Below are positions 45,216 through 53,801 of a stretch of DNA of 64,000 nt, piece by piece. How positions within the stretch are numbered: position 1 is the stretch's first letter; each line of letters starts with the position of its first letter. The translations under genes and the position numbers were made by a program. The notes beneath the pieces are model-generated. The model did not search any database. It saw only the letters and a program-made list of their open reading frames with translations, and was not told the DNA's origin. Source of the DNA: Pseudomonas siliginis (GTDB taxonomy: Bacteria; Pseudomonadota; Gammaproteobacteria; Pseudomonadales; Pseudomonadaceae); assembly GCF_019145195.1 (NCBI RefSeq), contig NZ_JAHSTW010000005.1, positions 186,001 through 250,000 of the forward strand. The letters run 5' to 3'.

Positions 45216-45325
45216 GCAAACATTGGTGTAATTGGTAACATACCCCGAGAAATTCTTAATAACCTTTGTTTCAGAGTTTATTTGGAAGGAGGAGTTCCTG
45301 GTTCGAAACCAGGGTGTTTGCACCA
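45216..45325 (+). ncRNA. tRNA-like element, 110 nt, with encoded CCA (island II)
   Basis: A 7-bp perfect acceptor stem GCAAACA (45216-45222) / TGTTTGC (45315-45321), discriminator A and CCA (45323-45325). The D-arm is GGTG (45225-45228)/TACC with a GG in the loop (45234-45235), and the T-arm is CCTGG-TTCGAAA-CCAGG (45297-45313). The 52 bases between D- and T-arms show no normal anticodon arm, and one extra G lies between T-stem and acceptor. This is either a degenerate tRNA or a tRNA mimic. Just upstream of and divergent from the HEPN gene. Confidence 0.6.
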
Positions 45326-46145
45326 TTTTAACGCATCTCTCGAACCGACACCCCCATTGTCGCAATGACATATTTTGGGTGAGCTTATTGAGGCTTCGAA
45401 TTCCTCCCATAAGCAAATTCAATTGATGCCGAATTCGAGCATCAATGACTCCGCCTTTCATAGTTTTTTCAGATTTCTTTTGAACGGCTCTTAGCATTTC
45501 ATGATATGCACACTGTATCTCGATGCAGATTGAACTCTTTTGAATTACCTTCTCGTCATTATCCCAACTCGCTGGTCGTCGACCATTTCAACTGAAATTA
45601 CTATTTGCTCAATTCCCGAACTTGTTCAGGTAGTCCGGATAAATTTTTCATTTGATGCGCTCGAAAAGTTGCCTGATGAAAGCTCTTCCAGCAGCCTGCC
45701 AAACAGTCGTCCCAAGTTATTTTGCAACTATTTAAGTAAGCATCGAAACTTCCGAGATCCTCCAAGCAGGAATCAGTCTCCGAGGAGAGAGTGTATACAC
45801 GAGTCAATAGGCACTTTGTGCAATGTCTATAAGACTCAGCTTAAGTAGGAAAGCTATGTCAGCTTGCTGAAAATCAGAAAGGACCAGTTGACCGTAGTTT
45901 CTTACAACGCTGGCGTCAAGGGCTTTGATAAATTTTATTGATCGTATGACACCTTTGGTGTCTGCGCCTTTCCACTGCGCTCCAACGTTTCCTAAAATGA
46001 ACATAATTGGCACGTAGGGGACGCTTACGCTGATCGCGAAATGACGTAATATCTTCAGAAAGAAAGCCAGTGAAGCGGTCGAACTAAAATAAAATGGCGC
46101 CTGAAAACGGGTGCAGTTAATCACTATCCATTTCGATTTTTTACC
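45326..46145. other. Region between tRNA-like element and NTPase gene, only doubtful ORFs
   Basis: About 820 AT-rich bases. On the minus strand a possible 127-aa frame (45804-46187) and a 68-aa frame (45601-45807) join in a TTGA stop/start overlap; neither shows a domain, and the first would overlap the NTPase start. They could be remnants of one decayed gene. The NTPase promoter should lie in the last 100 bases. Confidence 0.4.
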
Positions 46146-49100
46146 ATGAATCCAGATTTTTATCTTCCGCGCAGACTCGTCAATCAAGACAGTACTTTCA
46201 CTGAGGAGGCGCTACTGGCCGCCTCAAATTACGTCGTTGTCTTAGCCGAGCCAGGCGGCGGGAAAACTGAGCTCATGGGAAGCCTAGCCCGACAGCTAGG
46301 CATTTCTACCGTCACCGCAAACAAATTCAAACACGTAGGCACCGACGTTGAGCATTCACCGCTTGTCATCGATGCGTTTGATGAGTTGGCCAAACTGGAT
46401 CAATCGGGGATACATGGCCTTCTGGCTAACGCCAGTAAAGCAAAGCCAACCCACGTCATCATTTCGAGCCGGTCCAGCGAATGGAGCAGCGCGGCCACGA
46501 GTGCATTCGGGGAGTACCTCGGATGCTCACCACTTGTGGTCAGACTGGTCGAGTTTGACGAAGAAGAACAGCGGGCTATTTTCCATCATCATGTTCAAGG
46601 TGAGGATTTCGCGACGTTCCAAGCGGAAGTAGCCCGATTCGACTTAGGAGCGCTACTCCCTAATCCCCAGTTTTTGAAGATGTTCGCAGATGCCTTCATC
46701 GAAAGCGGCCGACGCTTCACGGACAAACGAAATATATTCTCCCAAGCCGTCGAGCGTCTTGCGAAGGAGGCTAACACTACTGTAGCGAAGACCGGCCAGC
46801 CCCTCTCGATCGCACAAAAGGTGGATCTGTCTTCCGAGGTATTTGCCAAGCTTTTGCTTTCAGGTGCAGAAGGCATAGGAACGAGTGAAGCAACCGCAGA
46901 CCGGATCTATCCTTTGCTAGCGTCACTGTTTGACACGCCCACGGTCGCTGACAGCATTTTGGCAACTCGACTTTTTAAGCCAGGGGACAGTGCGGATCAG
47001 CATCGGCCGGTGCACAAGATCGTTGCTGAATACTGTGCGGCGGACTACTTGGCCAAACGAATAGCTGACCCAGCGGACCATCTGACGATCCAGAAATGTC
47101 TACCTATCATCGCTCCGAACGCCACTGTACGGGACGAATTGCGGGGGCTATTAGGTTGGTTGGCCGCGTTAGGCAACAAGTCCATTCAGGAGTCAGCAAT
47201 CGAGCTTGATCCCTATGCAGTACTAGCGAACGGTGATCCGTCTCAACTTGAACACTCCTCTAAACGCCTACTGATACTGCGTTTGAAAGACGTGGAAAGC
47301 AAAGATCCCTATTTCCGGCGAGGAGATTCTTGGAGGAGATTTAGTGCTGCAGGGTTCTTCACGGAAGATGTCATGAAGGAAATAAAACCCCTACTTACTT
47401 CCGGAAATGATGGGCATTTGCGTGACCTGATTCTTGAGCTTCTGACGGGTTCACCGGCGATTGCGCATTTGACAGATGAATTGCTTAGGCTCCTTTGCGA
47501 ACCAAGCCAAAGCGAACACACTCGATTGCTCGCCAGCAGATGCCTACTCGATCTTACCAGACATGATCATCGTGCCGATTTAGCGGTTCTGGTTGATGAA
47601 GCCAGCAATATCTCGCTCAAGATTGCAATAAATATCATAACAGCCTTGGGCCCAGAAACATTTGGCCCGGTTTACCTGTCGGATATTTTTCTCACTTGTT
47701 CGAAGCTTTATCCTGCACCAAAAGAACCTTATGAACGGACAGTAGGAACGCGCTATTTTATAAAGAAGTTTGTCGGCAATTTAGACTTGAACTTAATTGA
47801 ACCACTTCTAGATGAATTGTCTTGGCATACGGTATGCAACTGCGGTAAGAAATGCTACGAATGTAACTGTCGAAATGGTATCAGCAAGATCATTGGCTTA
47901 ATGCTGGATAGATATTTTGAGTTGAGCTCGGGTCCTTTTGATTTTAAACGCGTTTGGCAGTGGCTCGAAAATTTAAACTTTCATCATCAAAAAGAAGCGA
48001 GTTATAGCACCGCAGTTGAAACGCTTAAGAATGACGACATATTACGCCAAGGAATTATTGCGCACGTTTTCGGAACGCTGACTGATGCCGATAAAATATT
48101 CAAAACAAAAGTGGAGAAATTTGAATTTTACGCGCACTCAGGCCTGCAATTTCAAGCGCACGATTACGAATTTATAGTGAACTTGGCATTTGAGTTAGAC
48201 AACTCTGCGCTGTGGGAAAATTTTATTGCCCTACACCAGCGGTATCACCATAAAACACAACCAGGAACAAATCCTCTAAGACGCCACATGCGGGAACAGG
48301 CATTAGCAAAGCCCCAATTCATGATCGCGTGGGCCAGATCAAATAAAGCATATAGACGAGTGGCGAAAAGCACTCAAATGCCACGATTGAATCGCAAAGC
48401 GAAGCGCCGTCAACGGCAACGGGACGACGTACGCGCTGCGAATATCCTGCATTACCAGAACAACCGAGTAATAATCGAGAGTGGTAGAGACTGGCAAAGT
48501 CTTGTCCATTTTGCCGAATTGTCCCTCATGAGACCTGATCGAATTGAGGAGAGTGTTGGTGACGCATCATTAGTTTGTGCGGCCCTCAGAAATTGTCTAG
48601 ATTTCATAGATTCGTCGATCCCCGAATTAGCAAAATTTTCTGAGTTACACTGTTCAGGAAAATTTTTGTACTCAGAGTGGATTTTACTAGCGGCTTGCCT
48701 TGAAATCATGCGTGTCGACGGTAGCTTGGAGAGCGTAAACTTACGTTTATTGACCGCACTACGGACCAGTATTGATCGCCATTATAGCTCGGCTATCGAA
48801 GAGGAACGTAACACATTAAAGTCTGAAATTGATCGACTCGTTTTTGCAGAGCCATCAAGTGCCGAGAATTACCTCCGACAGTATCTAGAGCCTCAACTGT
48901 CACGGAAGGCCTGTAAGAACCCAGATATGTGGCTTTTACGCGGCGATGAAATTTTTAGTCATTTACGAGCAAACCTATCCGTAGAGTGGCTTCGTTGCTT
49001 CCCTGAGTTAGCTATTGATCCGCTGGAAACGCTTTTTGAGATTGCTACTCAATTTGGCGATCGTAGTGCTCTCCAAGAGATAATTGCGCAGCGTTGTGCA

Positions 49101-50162
49101 AGCTTTATGACAGACTGGCCATCACCCACAACGGATGAGGATCTTGAACAAAAACGCATATTCTGGTTCGTGCGGGCGTTTTACTTTATAGAAGAAACCC
49201 CTAATGCATACTGGAATTGGCTCAAATCAGACAAGAATACAGTATTCTCACTTAATGCTCGCTCCGGCCGTTTCAATCACGGCGAGAATACCTACTGGCC
49301 CATACTTACAGCAAAAAAAGTAGAGGCAATCCTCGATGCCTTTATTGACAAATGGCCTAAGGTTTACCTACCAAGTCATTGGGGGACGGAGAGCCCTGAA
49401 GAAGAGGTCGCGTATCGATTTCTTACTGACATAGTCGGTTTAATATATTCGGAACAATCTGACGAGGCTATTGGTGTGCTAAATCGCCTTCTTGCTGATG
49501 CGCGTTATATAGAAATGCATAACGACCTTAAGAGCATGCTTGCTGGTAAAGTTAGACAAAAAGCGCTGAGAGATTTTGAACCGCCGACTCCCCAAGACAT
49601 CGTCAGTCGACTTGATCGCGATACCGTTGTGAACGTGGAGGGGTTGCGCCAACTCGTCCTCCAAGAACTTCAAGATTTTCAGAAAGCTATAGATGGTGGA
49701 GAATTCGACACCGCAAGTCGCTTTTACGAGAAAGGTGAGCGACTTGGTGAGGTCCCAGCGACTTTAATCATTGCAGAGCGTCTCAATCTAAGACTTGAGC
49801 CTCAAGGCATCGCGATCACGCCAGAGCATCAGCTAAAAAGTGCAAACCGCAGCGATTTCACTGCGACCAAATTCATCGGTGGCAAAAGACGGCTGCTTGT
49901 GACGGAAGTAAAAGGTCAGTGGCATAAAGAGCTATACACGGCTGCATCCGCGCAACTCTATGATCGCTACTCCATCCACCCAGATGCAGAACAGCAGGGC
50001 ATTTATCTTGCAATCTGGTTCGGCCCTGGTGAAAAGGTCGCAGGCCTCAAAAATACGACTATAAAGACTGCCCAAGAACTGAAAGAGAGTATTCAGCAGA
50101 CGCTACCACCAGAACTAGTTGGGCTGATCGATGTTTTCGTTTTGGATGTTTCGACGCCCTAA
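46146..50162 (+). CDS. STAND-like NTPase with C-terminal PD-(D/E)xK nuclease, 1338 aa (island II)
   Basis: Large multidomain protein. N-terminal P-loop NTPase: Walker A AEPGGGKT (34-41), Walker B LVIDAFDEL (73-81) and a sensor strand VIISSRS (104-110). It continues with HKIVAEYCAADYLAKRI, typical of the winged-helix part of NACHT/STAND ATPases. A long helical-repeat-like middle (about 330-1150) includes a Cys cluster C564-x-C566-xxx-C570-xx-C573-x-C575, probably metal-binding. The C-terminus (about 1215-1338) has a restriction-endonuclease-like core: D1237 in RSDFT and E1254-V-K1256 in TEVKGQW. Design is that of a sensor-switch-effector immune protein, with the nuclease as effector. AT-richer than the flanking phage genes. 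I do not know a characterised defence protein with exactly this order. Confidence 0.82.
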   Translation: MNPDFYLPRRLVNQDSTFTEEALLAASNYVVVLAEPGGGKTELMGSLARQLGISTVTANKFKHVGTDVEHSPLVIDAFDELAKLDQSGIHGLLANASKAKPTHVIISSRSSEWSSAATSAFGEYLGCSPLVVRLVEFDEEEQRAIFHHHVQGEDFATFQAEVARFDLGALLPNPQFLKMFADAFIESGRRFTDKRNIFSQAVERLAKEANTTVAKTGQPLSIAQKVDLSSEVFAKLLLSGAEGIGTSEATADRIYPLLASLFDTPTVADSILATRLFKPGDSADQHRPVHKIVAEYCAADYLAKRIADPADHLTIQKCLPIIAPNATVRDELRGLLGWLAALGNKSIQESAIELDPYAVLANGDPSQLEHSSKRLLILRLKDVESKDPYFRRGDSWRRFSAAGFFTEDVMKEIKPLLTSGNDGHLRDLILELLTGSPAIAHLTDELLRLLCEPSQSEHTRLLASRCLLDLTRHDHRADLAVLVDEASNISLKIAINIITALGPETFGPVYLSDIFLTCSKLYPAPKEPYERTVGTRYFIKKFVGNLDLNLIEPLLDELSWHTVCNCGKKCYECNCRNGISKIIGLMLDRYFELSSGPFDFKRVWQWLENLNFHHQKEASYSTAVETLKNDDILRQGIIAHVFGTLTDADKIFKTKVEKFEFYAHSGLQFQAHDYEFIVNLAFELDNSALWENFIALHQRYHHKTQPGTNPLRRHMREQALAKPQFMIAWARSNKAYRRVAKSTQMPRLNRKAKRRQRQRDDVRAANILHYQNNRVIIESGRDWQSLVHFAELSLMRPDRIEESVGDASLVCAALRNCLDFIDSSIPELAKFSELHCSGKFLYSEWILLAACLEIMRVDGSLESVNLRLLTALRTSIDRHYSSAIEEERNTLKSEIDRLVFAEPSSAENYLRQYLEPQLSRKACKNPDMWLLRGDEIFSHLRANLSVEWLRCFPELAIDPLETLFEIATQFGDRSALQEIIAQRCASFMTDWPSPTTDEDLEQKRIFWFVRAFYFIEETPNAYWNWLKSDKNTVFSLNARSGRFNHGENTYWPILTAKKVEAILDAFIDKWPKVYLPSHWGTESPEEEVAYRFLTDIVGLIYSEQSDEAIGVLNRLLADARYIEMHNDLKSMLAGKVRQKALRDFEPPTPQDIVSRLDRDTVVNVEGLRQLVLQELQDFQKAIDGGEFDTASRFYEKGERLGEVPATLIIAERLNLRLEPQGIAITPEHQLKSANRSDFTATKFIGGKRRLLVTEVKGQWHKELYTAASAQLYDRYSIHPDAEQQGIYLAIWFGPGEKVAGLKNTTIKTAQELKESIQQTLPPELVGLIDVFVLDVSTP

Positions 50163-50418
50163 ACCGGCAACTGAAACATGGGAACGAAGGCTATACACAA
50201 AGGCCTAGCAGGCACAGAACACCGTGCTCCCCGCAACCGCTCAAGGTTGCGCGGGGCATCAGCGGTAAATGCTTTATAAACAAGCAGGCCGCCATACGCG
50301 TACGTAGTTTCCGCCACATCATCAGCAATCCACGCAGTCCACCCTTTAAATCCGATTAAAAGCCCAAACCCATCATCAAGCCCAAGCTCTGCATATCTCC
50401 CCAACGCAGCGCTAAACC
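50163..50418. other. Right edge of island II with terminator hairpin and border motif
   Basis: Contains a strong hairpin CCCCGCAACC ... GGTTGCGCGGGG (50229-50256), probably terminating the NTPase transcript, and the border motif TTTAAATCCGATTAAAAGCC (50345-50364). A minus-strand 81-aa frame (50159-50404) has no ribosome site or domain and is not called. Confidence 0.6.
50345..50364 (+). repeat. Island border motif (island II copy)
   Basis: TTTAAATCCGATTAAAAGCC, 55 bases before the protease/scaffold gene. Similar sequences stand at 37580-37594 and 62658-62677, in each case between cargo and the next structural gene. Confidence 0.5.
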
Positions 50419-51324
50419 ATGAACCCCCTCCACATCTTCAAACCCGGCCTCCACACCGCATCCTGCGGCACCACCCTAAACTTCACCGCCTCCGACCTAT
50501 CCGCCACCGTAACCGCCTACAATCCAACCCTCCACGAAGCACCCTTAGTCATCGGCCACCCCCAACACGACGCCCCCGCAGCCGGCTGGGTCCAGTCCCT
50601 CAGCGCCACCGCCGAAGGCCTGATCGCCACCCCGCAACAAATCGATCCGGCCTTCGCCGAGCAACTGGCGGCCGGCAGCTACAAAAAGATCTCCGCGTCC
50701 TTCTACCACCCAACCGCGCCCAACAATCCGGTACCCGGCGTCTACTACCTGCGCCACGTTGGCTTCCTCGGTGCCCAGCCGCCAGCCGTCAAAGGCTTGC
50801 GCCCGATCGAGCTCGTCGAAGCAGAGCCCGGCGTCATCCACTTCAGCGAAGGCGCGCCAGCCGCCCCAGCACCGGCACCGGCACCGGCACCGGCACCTCA
50901 GCCTGCGCCGCAAACGCCGCCGATCACCGCACCCGACACCGACACCCTCCAGGCCGAGAACCTGCGCCTAAAAAACGAACTCGCCCAACGCGACCAGTCC
51001 TCACGTGTTGCTGTGCAGCAGGCTGTCCACACCGCCAGCGTCGCTTACGCCGAGCAACTCGTTGCCGCCGGCATGAAGCCGCTGCACGCGCCGGTGGTCA
51101 TCGCCACCCTTGATGCTGCGCAGCTCAGTGCAACGCCGTTGCACTTTGGTGAGGGCGAGCAGCGTCAGCCGTTGAGCGATGGCCTCAAAAGCCTGTTCAA
51201 AGACCTCACCGGCGCCATCAGCTTCAGCGAGGTCGCCACCTTGCAGCGCGCCGGCCAAACCGTCGCGCAAAGCACCAACCCGTTGCTGGCCGATGCCGAA
51301 GCCCGCACCCAGCGGGGGCAATGA
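50419..51324 (+). CDS. Phage protease/scaffold protein (Mu gpI/gp32-like)
   Basis: 301 aa. N-terminal serine-protease-like domain of the Mu I family (LVIGHPQHDAPAAGWV, YKKISASFYHP), a Pro-Ala linker (alternating AP over about 18 residues near 150-165), then a helical scaffold domain. Directs prohead assembly and is cleaved in maturation; the C-terminal part may act alone as scaffold, as in Mu Z. Confidence 0.9.
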   Translation: MNPLHIFKPGLHTASCGTTLNFTASDLSATVTAYNPTLHEAPLVIGHPQHDAPAAGWVQSLSATAEGLIATPQQIDPAFAEQLAAGSYKKISASFYHPTAPNNPVPGVYYLRHVGFLGAQPPAVKGLRPIELVEAEPGVIHFSEGAPAAPAPAPAPAPAPQPAPQTPPITAPDTDTLQAENLRLKNELAQRDQSSRVAVQQAVHTASVAYAEQLVAAGMKPLHAPVVIATLDAAQLSATPLHFGEGEQRQPLSDGLKSLFKDLTGAISFSEVATLQRAGQTVAQSTNPLLADAEARTQRGQ

Positions 51325-51326
51325 CC

Positions 51327-51695
51327 ATGGCCACTTTCAACCAGCCCAAAGACCTCGGCGACTTGCTGCTGGCGCAAGTCAGCCCCGGGTGGAGCAAAGA
51401 CCGCGTCACGCTGCTGGGCGGCAGTGATTACGCCCTGGGCCAAGTGCTCGCCAAGGTTGCCTACAAGTACCAGGTCCTTGACCCCAGCGGTGCGGGGCCG
51501 GCGAAAAAAGCCGTGGCTGTCTTGGCCGAACGCGTCGACGCGAGCGCTGGCGATGCGCCCGCCGTGGTCATCGCCCGGGGTGCTGTCGTGGCGCTGGCAG
51601 AACTGGTCTGGCCGGCCGGCATCACCGAGCCGCAACAAACCGCTGCCCTCGACGAGCTCAACGCCCTCGGCATCGTCGCCCGTGCCACCCTTTAA
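51327..51695 (+). CDS. Head decoration protein D-like
   Basis: 122 aa from the ATG at 51327; an ATG at 51321 overlapping the previous stop is an alternative. Lambda gpD-type HDPD pattern: LLGGSDYALGQVLAKV and the VVIARGAVVALAELVWPAG end. Trimeric capsid-stabilising protein. Confidence 0.85.
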   Translation: MATFNQPKDLGDLLLAQVSPGWSKDRVTLLGGSDYALGQVLAKVAYKYQVLDPSGAGPAKKAVAVLAERVDASAGDAPAVVIARGAVVALAELVWPAGITEPQQTAALDELNALGIVARATL

Positions 51696-51707
51696 CGGAG
51701 CCACCCC

Positions 51708-52688
51708 ATGAACCTGCAAGACCTCTTCACCGTCGCCAACCTGACCGCCGCCGTTAACAAACTCCCGGCCATTCCCGGCAAGGTCGGCGCCATGGGCCTG
51801 TTCGATGAAAAAGGTGTCACCAGCACCAGCGTCATCATCGATGAGCGCGAGGGCCGTTTGGTCCTGGTGCCGAACACCTCACGCAACGACGATCCCGCGC
51901 CGGTCAAAGGCAACAAACGCAAGCGCCGCACCTTCGAAACCTTGCACCTGCCCATCAGCCGGCCACTGCTGCCCAGCCAATTGCAGGGCATCGCCGCCTT
52001 CGGTCAGGAGAGCGCCACCGCGCCCATGGCCACCGTCATCAACGACCACCTGCAAGACCTCAAAAACAGCATCGAAACCACGCGCGAATTTCAGCGCGTC
52101 GGCGCACTGCGCGGCAAACTGCTCGACGCCGATGGCTCGGTGCTGTTCGACCTGTTCGATGAGTTTGCCGTCGAGCAAAAGAGCGTCACCGTCGCCCTCA
52201 GCAGCGCCGGCACCAACGTGCGCAAAGCCTGCCTCGACGCCAAGCGTCACGCCGAGTCCAAACTCGGCGGCGTCATGGTCACCGGCTTTCGCTCGTTCTG
52301 TGGGCCGGACTGGTTCGACGCCTTCACCGACCACGCCAAAGTCAAAGAAGCCTTCGCCCACTATCAAGAAGCGCAAGATCGGCTCGGTGGCGACCTGCGC
52401 TCAGGCTTCACCTTCGGCGGCATTGAGTTCATCGAATACGACGTCACCGTCAGCGGCCAGCGCTTTATCCCGGCCGACGTCGCCCAGGTCTTTCCGGTTG
52501 CGCGCGGTGTCTTCCGTCTGTTCAACGCGCCGGCCAACTACAACGAAACCGTCAACACCCTCGGCCAGCCTTTCTATAGCAAGGCCGAGCCGCGCAAAAT
52601 GGGCAAAGGCTGGGACCTCGAAGCCCAGGCCAACCCGCTGGCCCTGTGCTTGTTTCCCGAAGCACTGGTCGAATTGAAGGCGGGTTGA
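51708..52688 (+). CDS. Major capsid protein E
   Basis: 326 aa. Phage capsid E family (lambda gpE-type) pattern: N-terminal LTAAVNKLPAIPGKVG, followed by VIIDEREGRLVLVPN, and a C-terminal AEPRKMGKGWDLEAQANPL. HK97 fold expected. Note that in Mu the corresponding gene is T; here the decoration/capsid pair is lambda-type. Confidence 0.92.
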   Translation: MNLQDLFTVANLTAAVNKLPAIPGKVGAMGLFDEKGVTSTSVIIDEREGRLVLVPNTSRNDDPAPVKGNKRKRRTFETLHLPISRPLLPSQLQGIAAFGQESATAPMATVINDHLQDLKNSIETTREFQRVGALRGKLLDADGSVLFDLFDEFAVEQKSVTVALSSAGTNVRKACLDAKRHAESKLGGVMVTGFRSFCGPDWFDAFTDHAKVKEAFAHYQEAQDRLGGDLRSGFTFGGIEFIEYDVTVSGQRFIPADVAQVFPVARGVFRLFNAPANYNETVNTLGQPFYSKAEPRKMGKGWDLEAQANPLALCLFPEALVELKAG

Positions 52689-52691
52689 GCC

Positions 52692-53126
52692 ATGCGCTAT
52701 TGCACCCGCGAAGACCTCGGCAACGCCATTCCCTTGATGACACTGACGCAGCTGTCCAACGACGACCCGGGCGCGCGCCAGCCCGACGAACACGTCATCG
52801 CCAGCAGCGTGCGCCAGGCCGAAGAACTGGTCGACGGCTACCTGCGTGGCCGCTACCACCTGCCACTCGATCCGGTGCCCACTGTCCTGCGCGATGCCGT
52901 CATCTACCTAGCGCGCCACTGGCTCTACCAGCGCCGCCCCGAAGGCGCCTTGCCCGACGCGGTCATCAGCGCACGCAAAGACACGCTCAAACTGCTCGAA
53001 AGCATCCGCGACGGCGTCATCACCCTCGGCCTGCCCACGGGACACGCCGTGCCGGAGCCCGGTGAGATCCGCGTGCGCGCACGTCCGCCGCACTTCAGCG
53101 CCCAGCTCTGGGCGGGTTACCGATGA
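52692..53126 (+). CDS. Mu gp36-like protein, DUF1320
   Basis: 144 aa with the DUF1320 pattern (YCTREDLGNAIP, AEELVDGYLRGRYHLPL). Head-tail connector (adaptor) protein. Overlaps the next gene by 4 bases. Confidence 0.9.
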   Translation: MRYCTREDLGNAIPLMTLTQLSNDDPGARQPDEHVIASSVRQAEELVDGYLRGRYHLPLDPVPTVLRDAVIYLARHWLYQRRPEGALPDAVISARKDTLKLLESIRDGVITLGLPTGHAVPEPGEIRVRARPPHFSAQLWAGYR

Positions 53127-53569
53127 GCGCGTCAACCAACAGCCAAACCGAACAACTGATGGACGCCATGCTCGATCGCCTGCAAGCCAGTTTTGGCCAA
53201 CAGCTGCTGGTCGAGCGCTTCCCTGAGAATCCGCAGCTCTACCGCCTCAACCACCCACGCGGCGCCGTGTTGCTGGCCTACGGCAAATCCACGTTCGGCC
53301 ACAGCGAGAGCATGGGGGCGGTCTTCCAGGCGCGTCAGCTGGTGCTGCGCCTGACGTTGATCTTTCGTCAGCTCAACGGCGCCGATGGCGTGATCAGCTA
53401 CCTCGACCGCCTGCGCACCAGCCTCACCGGGTGGTGTCCGCCACACGCCGACCAGGCCTGCCGTCCGCTGGCCGAGCATTTCATCGGCCACAGCAACGGC
53501 GTCTGGCAATACGCCCAGGACTACGCCACCCGCGCCACCCAACTGCAAGCCTACGAGGGCTGCCCATGA
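53123..53569 (+). CDS. Mu gp37-like tail completion protein
   Basis: 148 aa; DUF1834/gp37 family pattern, alpha/beta fold with an RLTLIFRQLNGADGVI segment. Connector/tail completion role. Overlaps gp38 by 4 bases. Confidence 0.85.
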   Translation: MSASTNSQTEQLMDAMLDRLQASFGQQLLVERFPENPQLYRLNHPRGAVLLAYGKSTFGHSESMGAVFQARQLVLRLTLIFRQLNGADGVISYLDRLRTSLTGWCPPHADQACRPLAEHFIGHSNGVWQYAQDYATRATQLQAYEGCP

Positions 53570-53796
53570 ACCTGTCCCGCTACCTCTACACCGGGCCGCC
53601 CAGCGGCGTGACCCTGCGCCTGAATGAACACCGTGAAACGCTGGACGTGCAACTGCACCCCGGCCAACCGGTCGAGCTGCCCGCTGCCCACGACTACACC
53701 CGCGTGCTGTTGGCGCTCAAACATCTGCAACCATTGCCCACCCCAACCAGACCGGCCGGCAAGACGCCGAAGCCGCTATCACTCGCCAAGGACTGA
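53566..53796 (+). CDS. Mu gp38-like small protein
   Basis: 76 aa from the ATG at 53566. Beta-rich (YLYTGPPSGVTLRLN, LHPGQPVELP). Same position as gp38 in Mu, between gp37 and the sheath. Function not established. Confidence 0.75.
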   Translation: MNLSRYLYTGPPSGVTLRLNEHRETLDVQLHPGQPVELPAAHDYTRVLLALKHLQPLPTPTRPAGKTPKPLSLAKD

Positions 53797-53801
53797 CGCC
53801 C

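Noticed and set aside
45216..45325. Canonical tRNA gene
   Set aside because: Length 110, no anticodon arm and one extra base between T-stem and acceptor; called only as a tRNA-like element.
45192..45497. Minus-strand 101-aa frame upstream of the HEPN gene
   Set aside because: Overlaps the tRNA-like element and the HEPN promoter region; no domain and no ribosome site.
45540..45848. Plus-strand 102-aa frame in island II
   Set aside because: No ribosome site, low-complexity Ser run and no domain; two minus-strand frames compete for the same stretch.
50159..50404. 81-aa minus-strand frame at the right edge of island II
   Set aside because: Spans a terminator-like hairpin and the border motif, no ribosome site and no domain.
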